DNA of 64,000 nt from Glandiceps talaboti (lineage: Eukaryota > Hemichordata > Enteropneusta > Spengelidae). Location: assembly GCF_964340395.1 (NCBI RefSeq), contig NC_135560.1:17408098-17472097 (forward strand). Direction: 5' to 3'. The notes below the pieces were generated by a model that was not told where the DNA came from, did no database searches, and was given only the letters and a program-made list of their open reading frames with translations. This document shows, in pieces, positions 10,492 through 22,835 of the stretch (its first letter is position 1; each line of letters begins with the position of its first letter). Position numbers and translations under genes: made by a program.

Positions 10492-13400
10492 ATGGATCAT
10501 TCAAAATCAAGCCGATCTGGTTCCAAAGCGTCGCCTTCCACTGGAGCAAAACCAAAACAGAAGTCAGGAAGTTCCTTGTCCGTTCCAAAATCTGGCGGTC
10601 GTGCGAAGTCCCTCTCACCACAACCTAATTCTAGTAGGGCTGTTGTGCCAAGGGGTAGACAAGATGCGACGCCATCAGGACAGAGAGGAGCCGGAAGAGG
10701 TCAGGTTATGTTAGCCCCGAAAGGTAATGTGGCATGCATAATTCATAATAACACCCCCCCCCCCCTCCCACACACATACATACACACAGACCATGGATGT
10801 ATTAGGGGTCATAATACACCCATGCATAAACTAATAAAGTTGGGCATACTAGCTTTCCATGCATCCATGATGATATATCCCAACTCTATGCTAGAGCATG
10901 GATTCCGTCTAACATCATGGGTTACTCATGTTAATATAGTAAATTTACACGTTATTAGAATCAAAATGATTGACGATGCTCCCCTGGTTTAGTATGTAAA
11001 GCTCTGGATGTATGTACTACAATGACTCTAACACTTCGTTTGATAATGTGTTAGATGGTAGAAACTGACAATTTTTGTATGCCATCAGTGTTTTTGCTAA
11101 GGCTGGGAACCCCGGTAACAGAAAGCTAGGGACTCGGAGAAAGGGGTAAAAATGGCAGTGTTTCCCAAAAAGATCAATGGTAATTTTGTTTGGGAACCCA
11201 GGTAAAATGATATAATAGAAACCTCTGTAGATTGTACCTACTTACTGCCCCTAGCATAAAGACTGACCACCCACCAATTGTAAGTTCAAGAAGGCTTCCA
11301 AGAGTTATTTCAATTCAGGATGATTTGGACATGACCCAATTGAATGTCACCTAGGAAAGGTGGGAGTCATGATGGTCATATCAGTGTTTTCCCCTGGAAT
11401 GTTTTCATAAGAGGGTTCAAAGACCAGGTGAACCTTGGTGTAGTTGCTGTGTGGAGACCATGCATAGGACATCTTAGTGCATTGTGGCTGTGTTTATACA
11501 TAGTTTGCAGTTGGTGGAGGGTCTATGGTCTAACCATAGATGTACTAATACATCCATGGTCTTAAACTGACTTTTAGTGTTCTGAGATTTATATTGAATT
11601 TCTTACCTGTAGGTTATACTGTTAGACCTGTAATTCCTGCTGAGAAGAAAGAGTTGATATCTGTAGCCAGAGCAATGCATAGAGAAGAATTCGGAGGAAG
11701 AGTCCAAAAATTATTCAACCCCGAAACAGAGGCAGCTGTAGCAGCAATAAAATCTGGTAAAGGGGTTTTATTCTTTCACACATTTGTGACCAGGGACACA
11801 GCTTTCTAAAACTGTTGGTGTTGGAAATTGAAAAATTTAGACAACATTAATATGGCAAAGGGGTATTTGCTATCTATGTATTTGGGGTATTATTTTTTCA
11901 ATCAAACAATTATGAATATATTCACTGAAAATTGTTAAAATACCAGTGAAGTCACATATTGTACATGTTAATTAGAGGTCAATTTTATCCATAATTAGTA
12001 CAGTAACATTGTGATCATACAGGTGTACTGATTTTAGGGTGCGGACCTACAAATAAATTTGATTAGATTTATTGTACAATATCATGTGTACAACTACACA
12101 AACACGTTTTATCCACGTGTGATTCAATACTTCAAAGTGTAGGACATTTCAAGTTGTTATATCTAACAAAATACATATGGCCCAGTTACAGCTTGTGAAG
12201 CTTTCAAATATATTATAGCCCATACAATCCCACATATTAAACAGCACTGTAAGGAATACATACAACACTTCAAACATATGAATGATCAAAAAAAATGTTA
12301 CATATAATTTATGTGTTTATGCCTCTTTAGGACATGCATGTACATTCACTCTGTCCCGCAGGCATCATTTTGATCAAGCTGGAACGATTGCGATTCACCT
12401 CATCCCAATTTCAACTCGTCCCATTTCAATTCGCCCCATTTTCAACTCGTCCCATTTTCAACTCGCCCCAACAACACTAGTAAACGTTTATAAATCTAAA
12501 CGATACATGGACTCGAAGTACAGGGACTGAAAAATTTACATAATTTTACCTATGTGGCCAGTTGAAGTGTAGCAAATGTAACATTTCGTAGCAGAAAGTG
12601 GTGTGGGTTTTGGGTAAGTGTTTGCTAGAGCTAGAACTTATACTAGCACAACAACTTTCCTCAGACATGGAATATCACTTTTCACATTAGGACTTAATGT
12701 TTATAACCCAAATAAGAAATAATAATGATAATAACCAGAGAGAATATTAGTGACTGACACGCTTACGACTTCTGCACGTACGGGTTTTGGAGACGTGTCT
12801 CCTCTCCCTAGTTAACGCACTAAGTATTGTAGTATGTGTTAACAGTGCAAGTGGTACTTCAATAATGGAATATGAGATACCACAGACCCTCCAAACTGAG
12901 TACTACTAGCTTCCATGTCATATATGCACAGGTAAATTATATTGTAAAGAGTTGGGGCGAGTTGAAATTGGGGCGAGTTGAAAATTGGACAAGTTGAGTG
13001 GGACGAGTTGAAATGGGACGAGTTGAAATTGTTGAAGTTGATCCGTTACCGCTGGAACACCTTCCAAGAACAGTTTCTAAAATACAATTCGTACATTTTC
13101 TTAAAATCTCCTAGGCTTGACTTTCAAATGGTGTGATTACTATTTTGTAGTAAGTCAGCTTGACAGGCATGGCTTGTAAATCTTGGTACATCAGCCCTGT
13201 GTTGCTGATAATATATATATATGTATATATATTCTGTCTATTAAGGTATATACGTTGGTTGGCGTTGTCCCGGTTATAAATGGGACTGCATCAGAGTTGG
13301 AAGACATTCAAGATGTTTTTGTGGCCATCTGTTATCAGAACATGCACCATACAATGGTAAGTAATACATACAACACTTCAAACAATGCATGATAAAAACA

Positions 13401-15878
13401 CAACATGTTACATTTAATTGATGTGCTTATTCCTCTTTACAACATGCATGTACATTCACTGTCATGCAGGTATACATATTTATACATACATACATACATA
13501 CATACATACATACATACATACATGCATGCATGCATGCATGCATGCATGCATGCATGCATGCATGCATGCATGCATACATACATACATACATACATACATA
13601 CATACATACATACATACATACATACATACATACATACATACATACATACATACATACATACATACATACATACATACATTATTACATTCATACATACATA
13701 CATACATACATACATACATACATACATACATACATACATACACAAACAATCAAATACACACACACTATTTTACACAGGATTGCACGCACACACCCCTCCC
13801 CCCACATGCAGTATACACAAGAGTGCACTGACCTCTACTACTACCCCCCCCCACACACACACACACACACACTCATACACACATGAATATGCAGGCTCCA
13901 AGATGATATCAAAAGTCATGTATACCAATTCAACTCTGTTTAGTTTCTATTAATTCCGATATATGAAACATGTCAGCTACTTCAGTCAATTCCTACAGTA
14001 GCCTACAATCAGTGACTGTTAGTGTTGAAGAACAGTTTTTCAAAATGTATGGAAAAATATATTAGTGTGTCAGGGATAATTTCAACATACTATCTGGTCA
14101 CCAGTGCCAAACAACTTCTTTAAATTGTGGATATTCATTCTATCAATTTGTATGTGTAGGTCGAAGCGTAAGAGTGCCTTGTAAGGAGGGAGGATGTAAG
14201 TGTAAAGCCTACTCCTTCATCCCAGGGAGGCCAGAAGATATCGGAGAGTTTTGGTTTCAGAGACGTAGGGACTTTGATCCAACAACATGGCGGGCAAAGT
14301 GTCGATGTAAACACACCCATGAAGAACATGATCCTAACATGAGGCGTTGCAAAACTAGAGGTATGTTCAGAGAGTGGATAGCTTAAATATAGTAATCTGG
14401 GTTAAATAAAATAATGCATTTTCCTGGTATTATAATAACTGTAAAAAATATCAGTTGCAGGCAAATCATATTTAAGTTTAATGAGAGAGATAAAAAATAT
14501 TGTATAGGTTGGCTACTAGGGGGCACTCTCCAGAAACTGATTTGCAACCAGATATGAAGCCTGTTGCCATTTGCTTCTGAAGTCCTTGGGCAAGCTATGA
14601 AACATGATTGTGTCCCAGTCAACTAAGCTGTATAAAATGGGGACCTGTTAGGACAGGGGACAAATTCAATCAGATATGCCTTACTGACTGCAGGGATTGT
14701 ATGCTCCCGCGGAACGTGAGGATGTTAGGGGGTTGTTCTGCCATTTATATAGGTCTATGCCAGGAGTAATCATAAGTATACATCTGTGCCTAAGAACTCA
14801 GGTTTGCAGAGAATAGGTACATCATAAATATTTGCATTAACATTTTAATGATTTATATCAAAACCAAGAATGTCAGCTGACTGACTGTGACTGTGACTGT
14901 GACTGTGACTGTGACTGTCACTGTGACTGTCACTGTGACTAGACATGTCATACCTCATAAAAAAAAATGAAACAAGAATATACCTAAATTCAAAAATTTT
15001 CAATTTTTATTGTTAAAATGAACAGTTTTGTTGGAGATATATCCTCAGCAATTGGATCCAAACTAACTGAAATTTTTTGAATTTAGATTTTTTTTTTGTA
15101 TTCACAAGGATGTAGCTGTGGAATCTTTGATTCTAACTTCTTATGTGCTGCCTGTGACAAACATTGGGAAGAACATGAAACAGTCTTTGAAACAGAAGAT
15201 GATCGTCACCGAAATGGAATACCTTATGGTAAGTCAATCAACACACATACAAACACATCACTCATTGTTATTATGCTAGTACACCAAGGTCAAAGTGTTG
15301 GGTCATGAGCTTCCTCTCACAATTCTAAGAACCTATGGCAGGAAGTCGTTTATGTATAAACTGCTGCAACTCTGTGGAATTGATTACAGTGTCCTACCCA
15401 TACAAAACTAAGTATCAGAATGTTTCAATGAACTCTAACCTTAGTCTATTCCACATGGCTTCACTGATAAAATAACACTAATGCTAGAACCTGGAAAAGA
15501 AAGAAACCCTGGCCTTTCAGACAAGACATAAGGCTTACTTTTCTTTTTCAAGAGAGCTTATTTATGACCATACTACATGTAGAGTGCCAGTGATCATTAC
15601 CAGTGGATACTACGCACTCTATGAAGTTTTTCTATCATATCATTCTATTCTGAAAGCATTGCCCTATTGGTGTCTTATCCACAGGTGAGGAATACTTACC
15701 TTTTGCTGAGATGCCAGAACTACGTAACATGGCATTGACCGGAGAAGATGACAATCCAGGGATATATCCAAAACTGGTTTTTGGAGAGGGAAATATTCCA
15801 AGAAACCGAGCTATTACTCAAGATACACCATATCGTCCACCACAATCAGGCTCTGGATTCAAACCTGTCTATGACTAA
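10492..15878 (+). CDS. fam221b: FAM221B-like protein, 6 exons, 333 aa
   Basis: Exons are 10492-10723, 11613-11756, 13246-13356, 14160-14360, 15109-15228 and 15685-15878 (TAA 15876-15878). All five introns are GT-AG and interrupt a Gly codon after its first base; the model closes in frame at 334 codons with stop. The first 77 residues are a low-complexity basic, Ser/Pro-rich tail. Then come YTVRPVIPAEKKEL, GWRCPGYKWDCIRVG, CFCGHLLSEH, CKCKAYSFIPGRPEDIG, WRAKCRCKHTHEEHD, CSCGIFDSNFLCAACD and WEEHETVFETEDDRHRNG, the Cys/His-rich core I recognise as FAM221B. The paired Cys-x-C and H-x3-H/E-H words suggest metal binding, which is inference. In vertebrates the gene is linked to testis and ciliated cells. 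The choice of B rather than A rests on the RPVIPAEKKE and FWFQRRRDFDP wording. The ATG is the first in frame and gives the full family core. Confidence 0.9.
12249..12362 (+). repeat. Direct repeat copy 1 flanking FAM221B exon 3
   Basis: This 114-bp segment, from TGTAAGGAATACATACAACA to GCAGG, is about 85% identical by eye to 13356-13470. Copy 2 starts exactly at the exon 3 donor site (GGTAAGTAATAC), so copy 1 carries the equivalent of a splice donor with no exon in front of it. Confidence 0.7.
12386..13050. mobile_element. 665-bp non-autonomous transposon-like insertion in FAM221B intron 2
   Basis: The insertion is bounded by the direct repeat GCTGGAAC (12378-12385 and 13051-13058), a likely 8-bp target duplication. 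Its ends (GATTGCGATTCAC and, inverted, GGTAACGGATCAAC) are only loosely alike. Just inside them lie inverted arrays of a roughly 16-bp unit: TTTCAACTCGYCCCA four times at 12409-12470, and its complement TGGGRCGAGTTGAAA about five times at 12952-13030. The 480-bp middle has no ORF of note. An 8-bp duplication fits hAT or related superfamilies, but the class is not settled. Confidence 0.6.
13356..13470 (+). repeat. Direct repeat copy 2, beginning at the exon 3 splice donor
   Basis: Partner of 12249-12362. The shared words ATACATACAACACTTCAAAC and ACATGCATGTACATTCACT are intact in both copies. It runs straight into the CATA/CATG array that follows. Confidence 0.7.
13486..13741. repeat. Compound (CATA)n-(CATG)n-(CATA)n microsatellite in FAM221B intron 3
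   Basis: CATA units run to about 13520, CATG units from 13521 to about 13576, CATA units to about 13677, then a short break and more CATA to 13740. Because the unit length is 4, all frames of both strands are open, giving artefact proteins of Tyr-Ile-His-Thr or Met-Tyr-Val-Cys. A (CA)n tract follows at 13850-13872. Confidence 0.95.
14513..14526 (+). promoter_or_regulatory. CTCF-core-like motif in FAM221B intron 4
   Basis: CTACTAGGGGGCAC differs from CCASYAGRKGGCRS only at position 2. It points right. Confidence 0.3.
14874..14940 (+). repeat. (GACTGT)n hexanucleotide repeat in FAM221B intron 4
   Basis: About ten copies of GACTGT, with two GTCACT variant units toward the right end. Confidence 0.9.
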
Positions 15879-16911
15879 ATAATACAAATCTTGTCAGTTC
15901 TATCACAGTCTCTCTATCCATGATAGAGGGACTGTGTGGTTCTATCAAGGTCATGTAGATGAAGGGTAGCTTTTATTCTACATGGTTGATATATCCTAAG
16001 CACATGTAATTATATCTAGCTGTGATGCAATATGTCAGATTGTGGTTATCGTAAAGATAAAAAGTATAGTATTGGCCACTGGGGGTGCTGTTCCACAGCT
16101 GCTGCAGATTGTGGTCTGAACTGTGGGTCAGAATCATTGAGTACTTTAGCACACTTTGAAAATCACCCTTTCGCAAATGGCAATGAAATCTCAATAATTC
16201 TTGGTTAATTAAAATAGTCGTACTCCTGCTGTTTTCAAAATGTTTAAGTTTTAGGACCACATGAAGTGTGTGTACATCCATTTTGTTGTCAACGACTGCT
16301 TCTTGTAAGCCATGCATTTGGCATACATACTGGAAAGTCACAGCTGTCAATCACTTTCCTCTATCTGCTGCACAATATATGACTACATTAAAATATGGCT
16401 GAACATGATGTGTATTGTTCTAGCGATTTGTGTTATTCAACATACCTTTATAGACTACATCTGTTCAATATGGCACTGTTTACGTATATCACAAGTGTTG
16501 GGACTGATAGTATGTATATAACCCACTTATAATAGTCCTAGTATGGAATAATTTTTCAAAGTCATGATATAATTATGGCCAATGTGAGGTAATTCTGACC
16601 GGTAATTCTGAGTGTACATGTTCCTATATGTATAAAAATTGAAGTAGTTTTTTTTATATCAAATAGACACAATGAAGTTGGACTAAAAATTTGTAACTAT
16701 GTTCTCACTCTCACATGATATCTGAGTGTGTATTCATTATGCATGTTGTCATGCGAACTTGTTGAAATCACCTGCACACAATTACAAATTCTATTACAGA
16801 CTTTTACATAGTACTGTCACAACCAATGTAAAGGACAAATGTTAACTAGCCACTTATTGAACCAAACATTTACTGTCTATCATAGTCTATATGCAATGCA
16901 ATGTAAATACA
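15879..16911. other. FAM221B 3' flank, no further gene seen
   Basis: The sequence after the FAM221B stop has no convincing AATAAA close by, so the end of its mRNA is not placed. The open frames on both strands are short and unsupported. Confidence 0.4.
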
Positions 16912-16994
16912 GTGTGTGTGTGTGTGTGTGTGTGTCTGTGTGTGTGTGTGTGTCTGTGTGTGTGTGTGTCTGTGTCTGTGTGTGTGTGTGTATA

Positions 16995-17045
<51 letters not shown>
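16912..17045. repeat. (TG)n microsatellite
   Basis: A 134-bp TG run with a few TC interruptions and one TATATGTATG break. The open frame across it (Cys-Val repeats) is an artefact. Confidence 0.95.
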
Positions 17046-17047
<2 letters not shown>

Positions 17048-17120
17048 TGTTCAGTTGAATTTACTGATTGAAATTGCCGTCCAATTAAATCTCTGTCTGA
17101 TTATATGTTTATATCCACCC

Positions 17121-17418
17121 TAGACTCTCCCACCAGTCCTCAGGAGCATCGCTATTAGCTGTTTTGTATGTACCAATATCTACTGCATAATTGTACTGTG
17201 GGCCCTCATAGACTACATAGGGCTAATCATTTGTTGACGTGTTACTGTGACTCTGTGTTATGGCAATGCTCGGGCATCGCAGTAACACATCAACAAATGA
17301 TTAGCCCTATGTAGTCGATCAGGGCCCACAGTACAATTATGCAGTACATATCGGTACATACAAAACAACCCTTTTAGCGCTGCGATGCTCTGAAGGACTG
17401 AGAGAGAGAGAGAGTCTA
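17121..17418. mobile_element. Mutator-like fold-back MITE with 9-10 bp target duplication
   Basis: Two arms of about 135-145 bp are near-perfect inverse complements (for instance CATAATTGTACTGTGGGCCC on the left and its complement on the right, and CATTTGTTGACGTGTTACTG against a one-base variant), leaving a spacer of about 30 bp. The ends read TAGACTCTC and GAGAGTCTA. The flanks TATCCACCC (17112-17120 and 17419-17427; one base longer if the terminal A is shared) are identical, a 9-10 bp target duplication. Long inverted repeats plus such a duplication are typical of MULE-derived fold-back elements. A GA run lies in the right arm. Confidence 0.8.
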
Positions 17419-17427
17419 TATCCACCC

Positions 17428-19145
17428 ATACATGTACCTGTAAAAAGATTTTATCGGATGTATACTTTATTATTTACATAAATTTCAAAACAAAATAGTT
17501 GTTAAAGATTTTATCTTCACTTTTTTAAACTTAAACAGACTATTTATAAGAGAAAGGTTCCCGTTACAACTTGTACTAAAGTAAAATGATTGCATGATTT
17601 TCCACAATGGTTTATGGCATCCGTATCTAGTGTAAATTTAGCACAGTTTCAATGGCTGTAATCATCAGTTCCCCAGTATGTGTTGTCTCACAATGTAATC
17701 AATCTGTAAACAATGTTAGCAGTGCAAAACAAGTAAAGTCACTGACTAGAGTGTAAACACTGCCATAAAATATTGTCTAGATCACATTGAGAGCTAAATA
17801 TAATCACAGCTGTGACAGCTGAAACTCATTCACCGTAAACAGTTTGCTGTTCATTAGCATAAAACACTTGAGTTGTACAAATTGACTACATTGTATATGT
17901 ATATTAGAAAGGCCACATTCTAGGCTTATTGTTAAAGTAATTGAAAGAGTATACATTTATACTTGATAGGACTGCAATAAATGAGTGACAAATACAGAAA
18001 GTGCTTTACTTCAGTATTAAGTATTGTATATTGATAAGTCAGGTACTCCAGTTGAAATTATGGACAGAGAAGATCATGAATAATCTAAGTTTCCAATACC
18101 ATTATGAATTAGTTTACTTGAGTAAAAATCAAAACTTTACATTCAATGGCTGCATAAATCTATTGTATAATTTGGCAGTGACCAAGAATTGTCAATTCTC
18201 AGATTTTTCTTTTATGAAGTGAACTCAGACATTGATAATTATTTTAGTGATTTTACTTCATCAACAACACAAATGCAAATATTTGGATTTTGTTTGAAGG
18301 AGATGGGAAATTATGTCATTGCAAGAGTTGGAAAATCAAAACTAGTCAGCCACCAAGACTATAGTCTAGTTCCTGTACGGTATCATTATGATTTACACCT
18401 CCACTGTGGTTTAGAGACCACGTTGGCATCCAGACTATCAAGACTATGGTATATTTACTATGTTAAAGTGTCAAATTTTATAATATTTCATTAGTGTGCT
18501 CTGTAATCATCCCTGTTATATGAGTATGAGGACCAAAGACGATTGACAATTTACAATAAAACAGAAGTTCTAAAAGATTAAAATCCATACAGATTACTCA
18601 ATTCTTTAGTTCTTACATATTTAGAGTTAGTTCATTCTTTATTACTTCTGTAACCGAGTACAAAAATAGCTTGAATTATCAGCTTTTTCAATAAGTTTCA
18701 TTTGAATTCTTCCTTTATTTACATATTCTTTATTTACATAAATTTATACACTGATAAATGCCGCTCGTGTTAAAGTCCTCTATATGTTCATATCAACAAA
18801 AGAATGGATTTTTAGCAGCTGTTATCTGAACAATAATGTTGACTATGTACATGTTATGATTAATAACACAATTGTATCTGGGTGTGTTTCTTAGAAGGCT
18901 GTCAATAGATTGTGATAAATTACTTGTTGCATGGCACAAAAAATATGAATTTTTAAAAATATTTTGATTTGGTATAATGATGAATCACTTTGGTGTGAAG
19001 TCATACATTTCTCATTTTTGTGTGTTACATTTGCTATCTAATATTGTGAATGTCAACAAAACACATTTGTTCTTAAATACTGCTTCAGAAACACCTGGTA
19101 AATGTTTGATTATCAGCAAATGTAATTTATAATATATCATAGTTG
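17428..19145. other. Noncoding stretch with a repeat fragment
   Basis: No gene is supported. Positions 18361-18443 are a diverged copy of 3287-3363, so the open frame across them is repeat-derived. Confidence 0.45.
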
Positions 19146-19551
19146 GCACATGAGTAATGGAAATGTTAGTATGTATCAGTATTGTTCACACAGCTGCACA
19201 TGAATAGTGAATACGCTAGTATGTATCATTATTGTTCACACTAATGTATTAGAATAATGGAAATGCTAAATATATGTATCAGTATTGTTCACACAGGTGC
19301 ACATGAATAGTGAAAATGCTAGTATGTATCAGTATTGTTCACACAGCTGCACATGAATAGTGAATATGCTAGTATGTATCAGTATTGTTCACACAGCTGC
19401 ACATGAATAGTGAAAATGCTAGTATGTATCAGTATTGTTCACACAGGTGCACATGAATAGTGAATATGCTAGTATGTATCATTATTGTTCACACAATTGT
19501 ATTAGAATAATGGAAATGCTAAATATATGTATCAGTATTGTTCACACAACT
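19146..19551 (+). repeat. 50-bp minisatellite with a higher-order pattern
   Basis: About eight tandem units. The common unit is 50 bp and contains TATTGTTCACACAGCTGCAC and GAATAGTGAATATGCTAGTA. A variant unit of about 53 bp with CTAATGTATTAGAATAATGG occurs second and again near the end, separated by about five normal units, so blocks rather than single units seem to have been duplicated. Confidence 0.9.
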
Positions 19552-22148
19552 GTTGACATGTTGAGAACTCTGACACAGTCATACAATAGTCAGTTTGCTT
19601 TTCTGTTTATAGTATTTATAGCCATATATGATGCATTTATTTTGGTGTAATATTACTTCTACAGTGATGTGAATGTATGCATTTAATATTGTTTCACATC
19701 CACACAGACATTTCACCATATATATAGCACGACTGAACCAGTTCACTAAAAAATTGTCATCAGCCAAATTTTAGCTGCATTAGTTGTCAATTGCCTAATG
19801 GTACCATCTGTGACATATTTACAAATACAACTGTTGAAAAAAATACTGGTGAATTTGCGTGAATGAAGTGAGCTAAGATAAACCTTCACCCAAAGAAAAA
19901 TTAGGTAAAAACAACAAGACAACAGATACAGATTTAACAACAGGTGCCACTGATGTAGGTTGAGAAACACTGATCAGTTTATCAGGGTAGACTTTAAATA
20001 TTCTTTAAATAATAAATTAACGTGTTTTCTAGTTGATGTGTTGACATACTAGTACTAACTGATATGTATTTTAATATACATATATAATATCAACAGTCAC
20101 TCTTGATTGCTACTAGCATTGTTGTTGTGGGTCATTTCAACATTTATGAATGGCCATTACTGACACTATTACATTGTATGTCTTTGCATTAACCTGCATG
20201 GTCTCATTCTGATTGCCACAAGCAAGCAAACACACCAGATTTTATTCATGTGTTGTAACTAAAGACTGAACTTTTCAGTAAGATTTCCTTATGTTGTTGT
20301 ATATTTATTGAATATACATGTATATTCCAAGTACTTGATGTATACTTGCCATCCAGTTTATATATTTTGCACTGTGTGTTTATAGTTTTTAGCAAATACA
20401 CATTGATCACCTTGCAAACTACCATATGTGTACTGTGGGTTTTCTTTCACTCTGTAACATTACATTCCCCTGAACAATGACATTGTTTTGATAACTTGTT
20501 TTAAGTCATGCAAAATGCATTCACTGCTTACCAGCTTCAGATTTGAATGTAAGGCAATGCTGTACTTTCATTTGAAAGTAATCAGACACTAACAACAAGA
20601 ACAACCTGTGCAGTTTGAAACCTATTTGAATGTAGTGACTGTGACATATGGTTTGCTGTATACGTTCATAATGAAGTAGAGTGGTAATACAGGTTTATAA
20701 TTAAAAACACTATTCCATAATTGAAACCATGCTCAAAGCCCAGTTCACAATGTTGCAGCCAGCCTTTTGAAAGAGTGGGACATAGTGTCCCAAGACTTTC
20801 ATTTTTCAGAGTCATCATACATTTTTGGGGGACATTACAAAACACCAATCAATGCCAATGGCGTTGTGGCACAACTGTACAGTTTTATAAAAATATTTAC
20901 CCACATGCTGACCCATGCTATATATTTGCTGAATGATTATACAGTTGCCTATCAAACCCTGTTGTTATCTATGCAATATACGCGATCATTTGGCTGTTGC
21001 TATGGGCGTGGTCATTTTCCTATTAAAGTAATGAATTTGTTCAAAACTGTCATAATATTAGAGAGACTCATACAAATACAGCTTGTACTGAAAGAATGTG
21101 ACAAATTATGATTGTTTTTTTGTACTTGTTTTCTTTTTCTTAATAAAAGTATAAAATTCAAAAAATAAAAAATACTATGACAGAAGTTTTAACTCAACTA
21201 AAATCTATCAAAATGAACAAAAAATAACAAAGACTATCCTTACTTTCACATCCATTAAAGACATCAATGTAACTATTAACATCATACATAACTAGTTATT
21301 AGAAAATACAAAACATTAAAAATACAAATATGAAATCTCAAATATAAGGAAAACCCTGTATGATATTGGCCAGTGAGTTGGAATGTACTGCTTACATTCT
21401 GTGGAAAACATATATATCTATTTTTTAACTATTTGGAAATTACGGTACAGAAATAATTATAAAATAACTCATAATGTAATGTTGCAATCATTCATTTTAA
21501 CTGACATTGCAAACAAGTAGTGCTGGCAGTGAAGGGTAACTTAACAGGCAGTGAAGGGCAACTAATTTCTGTATAGAAGTAGGCATGTGTAGCTCTGCAT
21601 AAAATGAAAACTAACTTTTTCCAAAATAACTGATGTAGTATACATAGGTAACATATCACTGGCAGTAGTCAAGACTTTTTGTTGAACCACATCATGTTCC
21701 TCTTACAACCCATAAGACTTCTATGAATTAACAATAAACACAATAGACAACTCTATATCTGTAAGTTGTTCTTAGGTTCTAGGTGGCATGTATGATTAAT
21801 AACTATGGAAATTATACTATGCAAACAAGATTAACACCTGTTATTTCTTTTTATGCTAATTACGTTTTGTAAAATATGTGTAATTAACATTTGTTATTAT
21901 GTAAAGTAAGTTCTAGGTGATTGATATGTATATAATTTGCCATCTCATTGATTCAAGGCTCATCTCAATACAATACCACTAAACTTAAATTTGACAAATT
22001 ACTGGATTTGATATGCTTAAGACTGAAAATGAGATTTACGTCATAACACTTTTAAAAACTTCAGTTTGACAACTGATTCCGCCCCTCTCCCAGTAGACTA
22101 TCTCTGACCACACATTTATAGATCATCAGTAATTTCAGTGACCACCTC
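19552..22148. other. AT-rich noncoding stretch
   Basis: No exon pair or known domain found. An AATAAA stands at about 21141 on the plus strand, but no upstream gene can be tied to it. Confidence 0.45.
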
Positions 22149-22820
22149 CTATTGAACCCCAGCGAACAGCATTAGAACAGAAGTGATGACAGCCAGGCGT
22201 GCTGCGTTATGTCCAACTGTGATGGCAAAGAGTCCAATGCTACGGTCTTCAAATGCATAGTGTGGTGTTTCTAGAGTTGCATCCAACAGGGTGAAACCTC
22301 CAGTTACTATGGCAACTGTTCTCCAAACATCACCAAAGTCAATTCTACAGAAATGAAATAAATAATGTATTCAAATTGAATCAAACATTTCTCACATTAA
22401 AGTCCAATACTTGTTTATTTTTTAGAATGGAAAGGTTTTTGAAATACCTAAATGAAAGTGCTTCCATATAAGGTGAAGAAATATATCATAAACCAATGAT
22501 TCTACCAACAATTTCTATTGCTAATAATGAGTAGAAGCTCTCTTGGCATTCTTGGCAAATATTTGCTCAAAAGTAACATAAATGTCACTTTTCAAAACCT
22601 TCCCAGAGTGATATACTTACTGAAGTGCATAGTCTAAAACACATGAAAGTGCAAGGTCAGATATCATAGCAAGTACAAATGGTGTGCTGCTTTTGTTCAG
22701 TTGACTTGGAGTTTTACCAACACATCGTAACCAATAGTTACCAAACATCAATGGTGAATACCACAGTGCACCAACTACTTGGCAGATGACTGCTGCTACA
22801 ACAATGGATAGTAGAGACAT
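22149..22820 (-). CDS. DUF1761-family membrane protein, 2 coding exons, 131 aa
   Basis: Coding exons are 22820-22621 and 22344-22149 (TAG 22151-22149), joined by a GT-AG intron (donor GTAAGT) that splits a Gln codon; 132 codons including the stop. The N-terminal membrane segment is followed by the hallmark GALWYSPLMFGNYWLRCVG (residues about 17-35). Three further hydrophobic segments follow, and the C-terminal half contains HYAFEDRSIGLFAITVGHN, matching DUF1761 in order and total length (family members are about 130-145 aa). The role is unknown; a small four-helix integral membrane protein is expected. The start is the first in-frame ATG, because the TTG two codons upstream is not a normal eukaryotic start. 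A CTAG acceptor at 22838-22837 implies a noncoding first exon upstream. Confidence 0.85.
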
Positions 22821-22835
22821 CTTCAATGTGTTTTA

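Noticed and set aside
13405-13886. Long open frames on both strands rich in Tyr-Ile-His-Thr or Met-Tyr-Val-Cys
   Set aside because: They are translations of a 4-bp repeat, which is open in every frame. The same holds at 26571-26873, 30942-31178, 35971-36367, 43967-44395 and 63565-63837.
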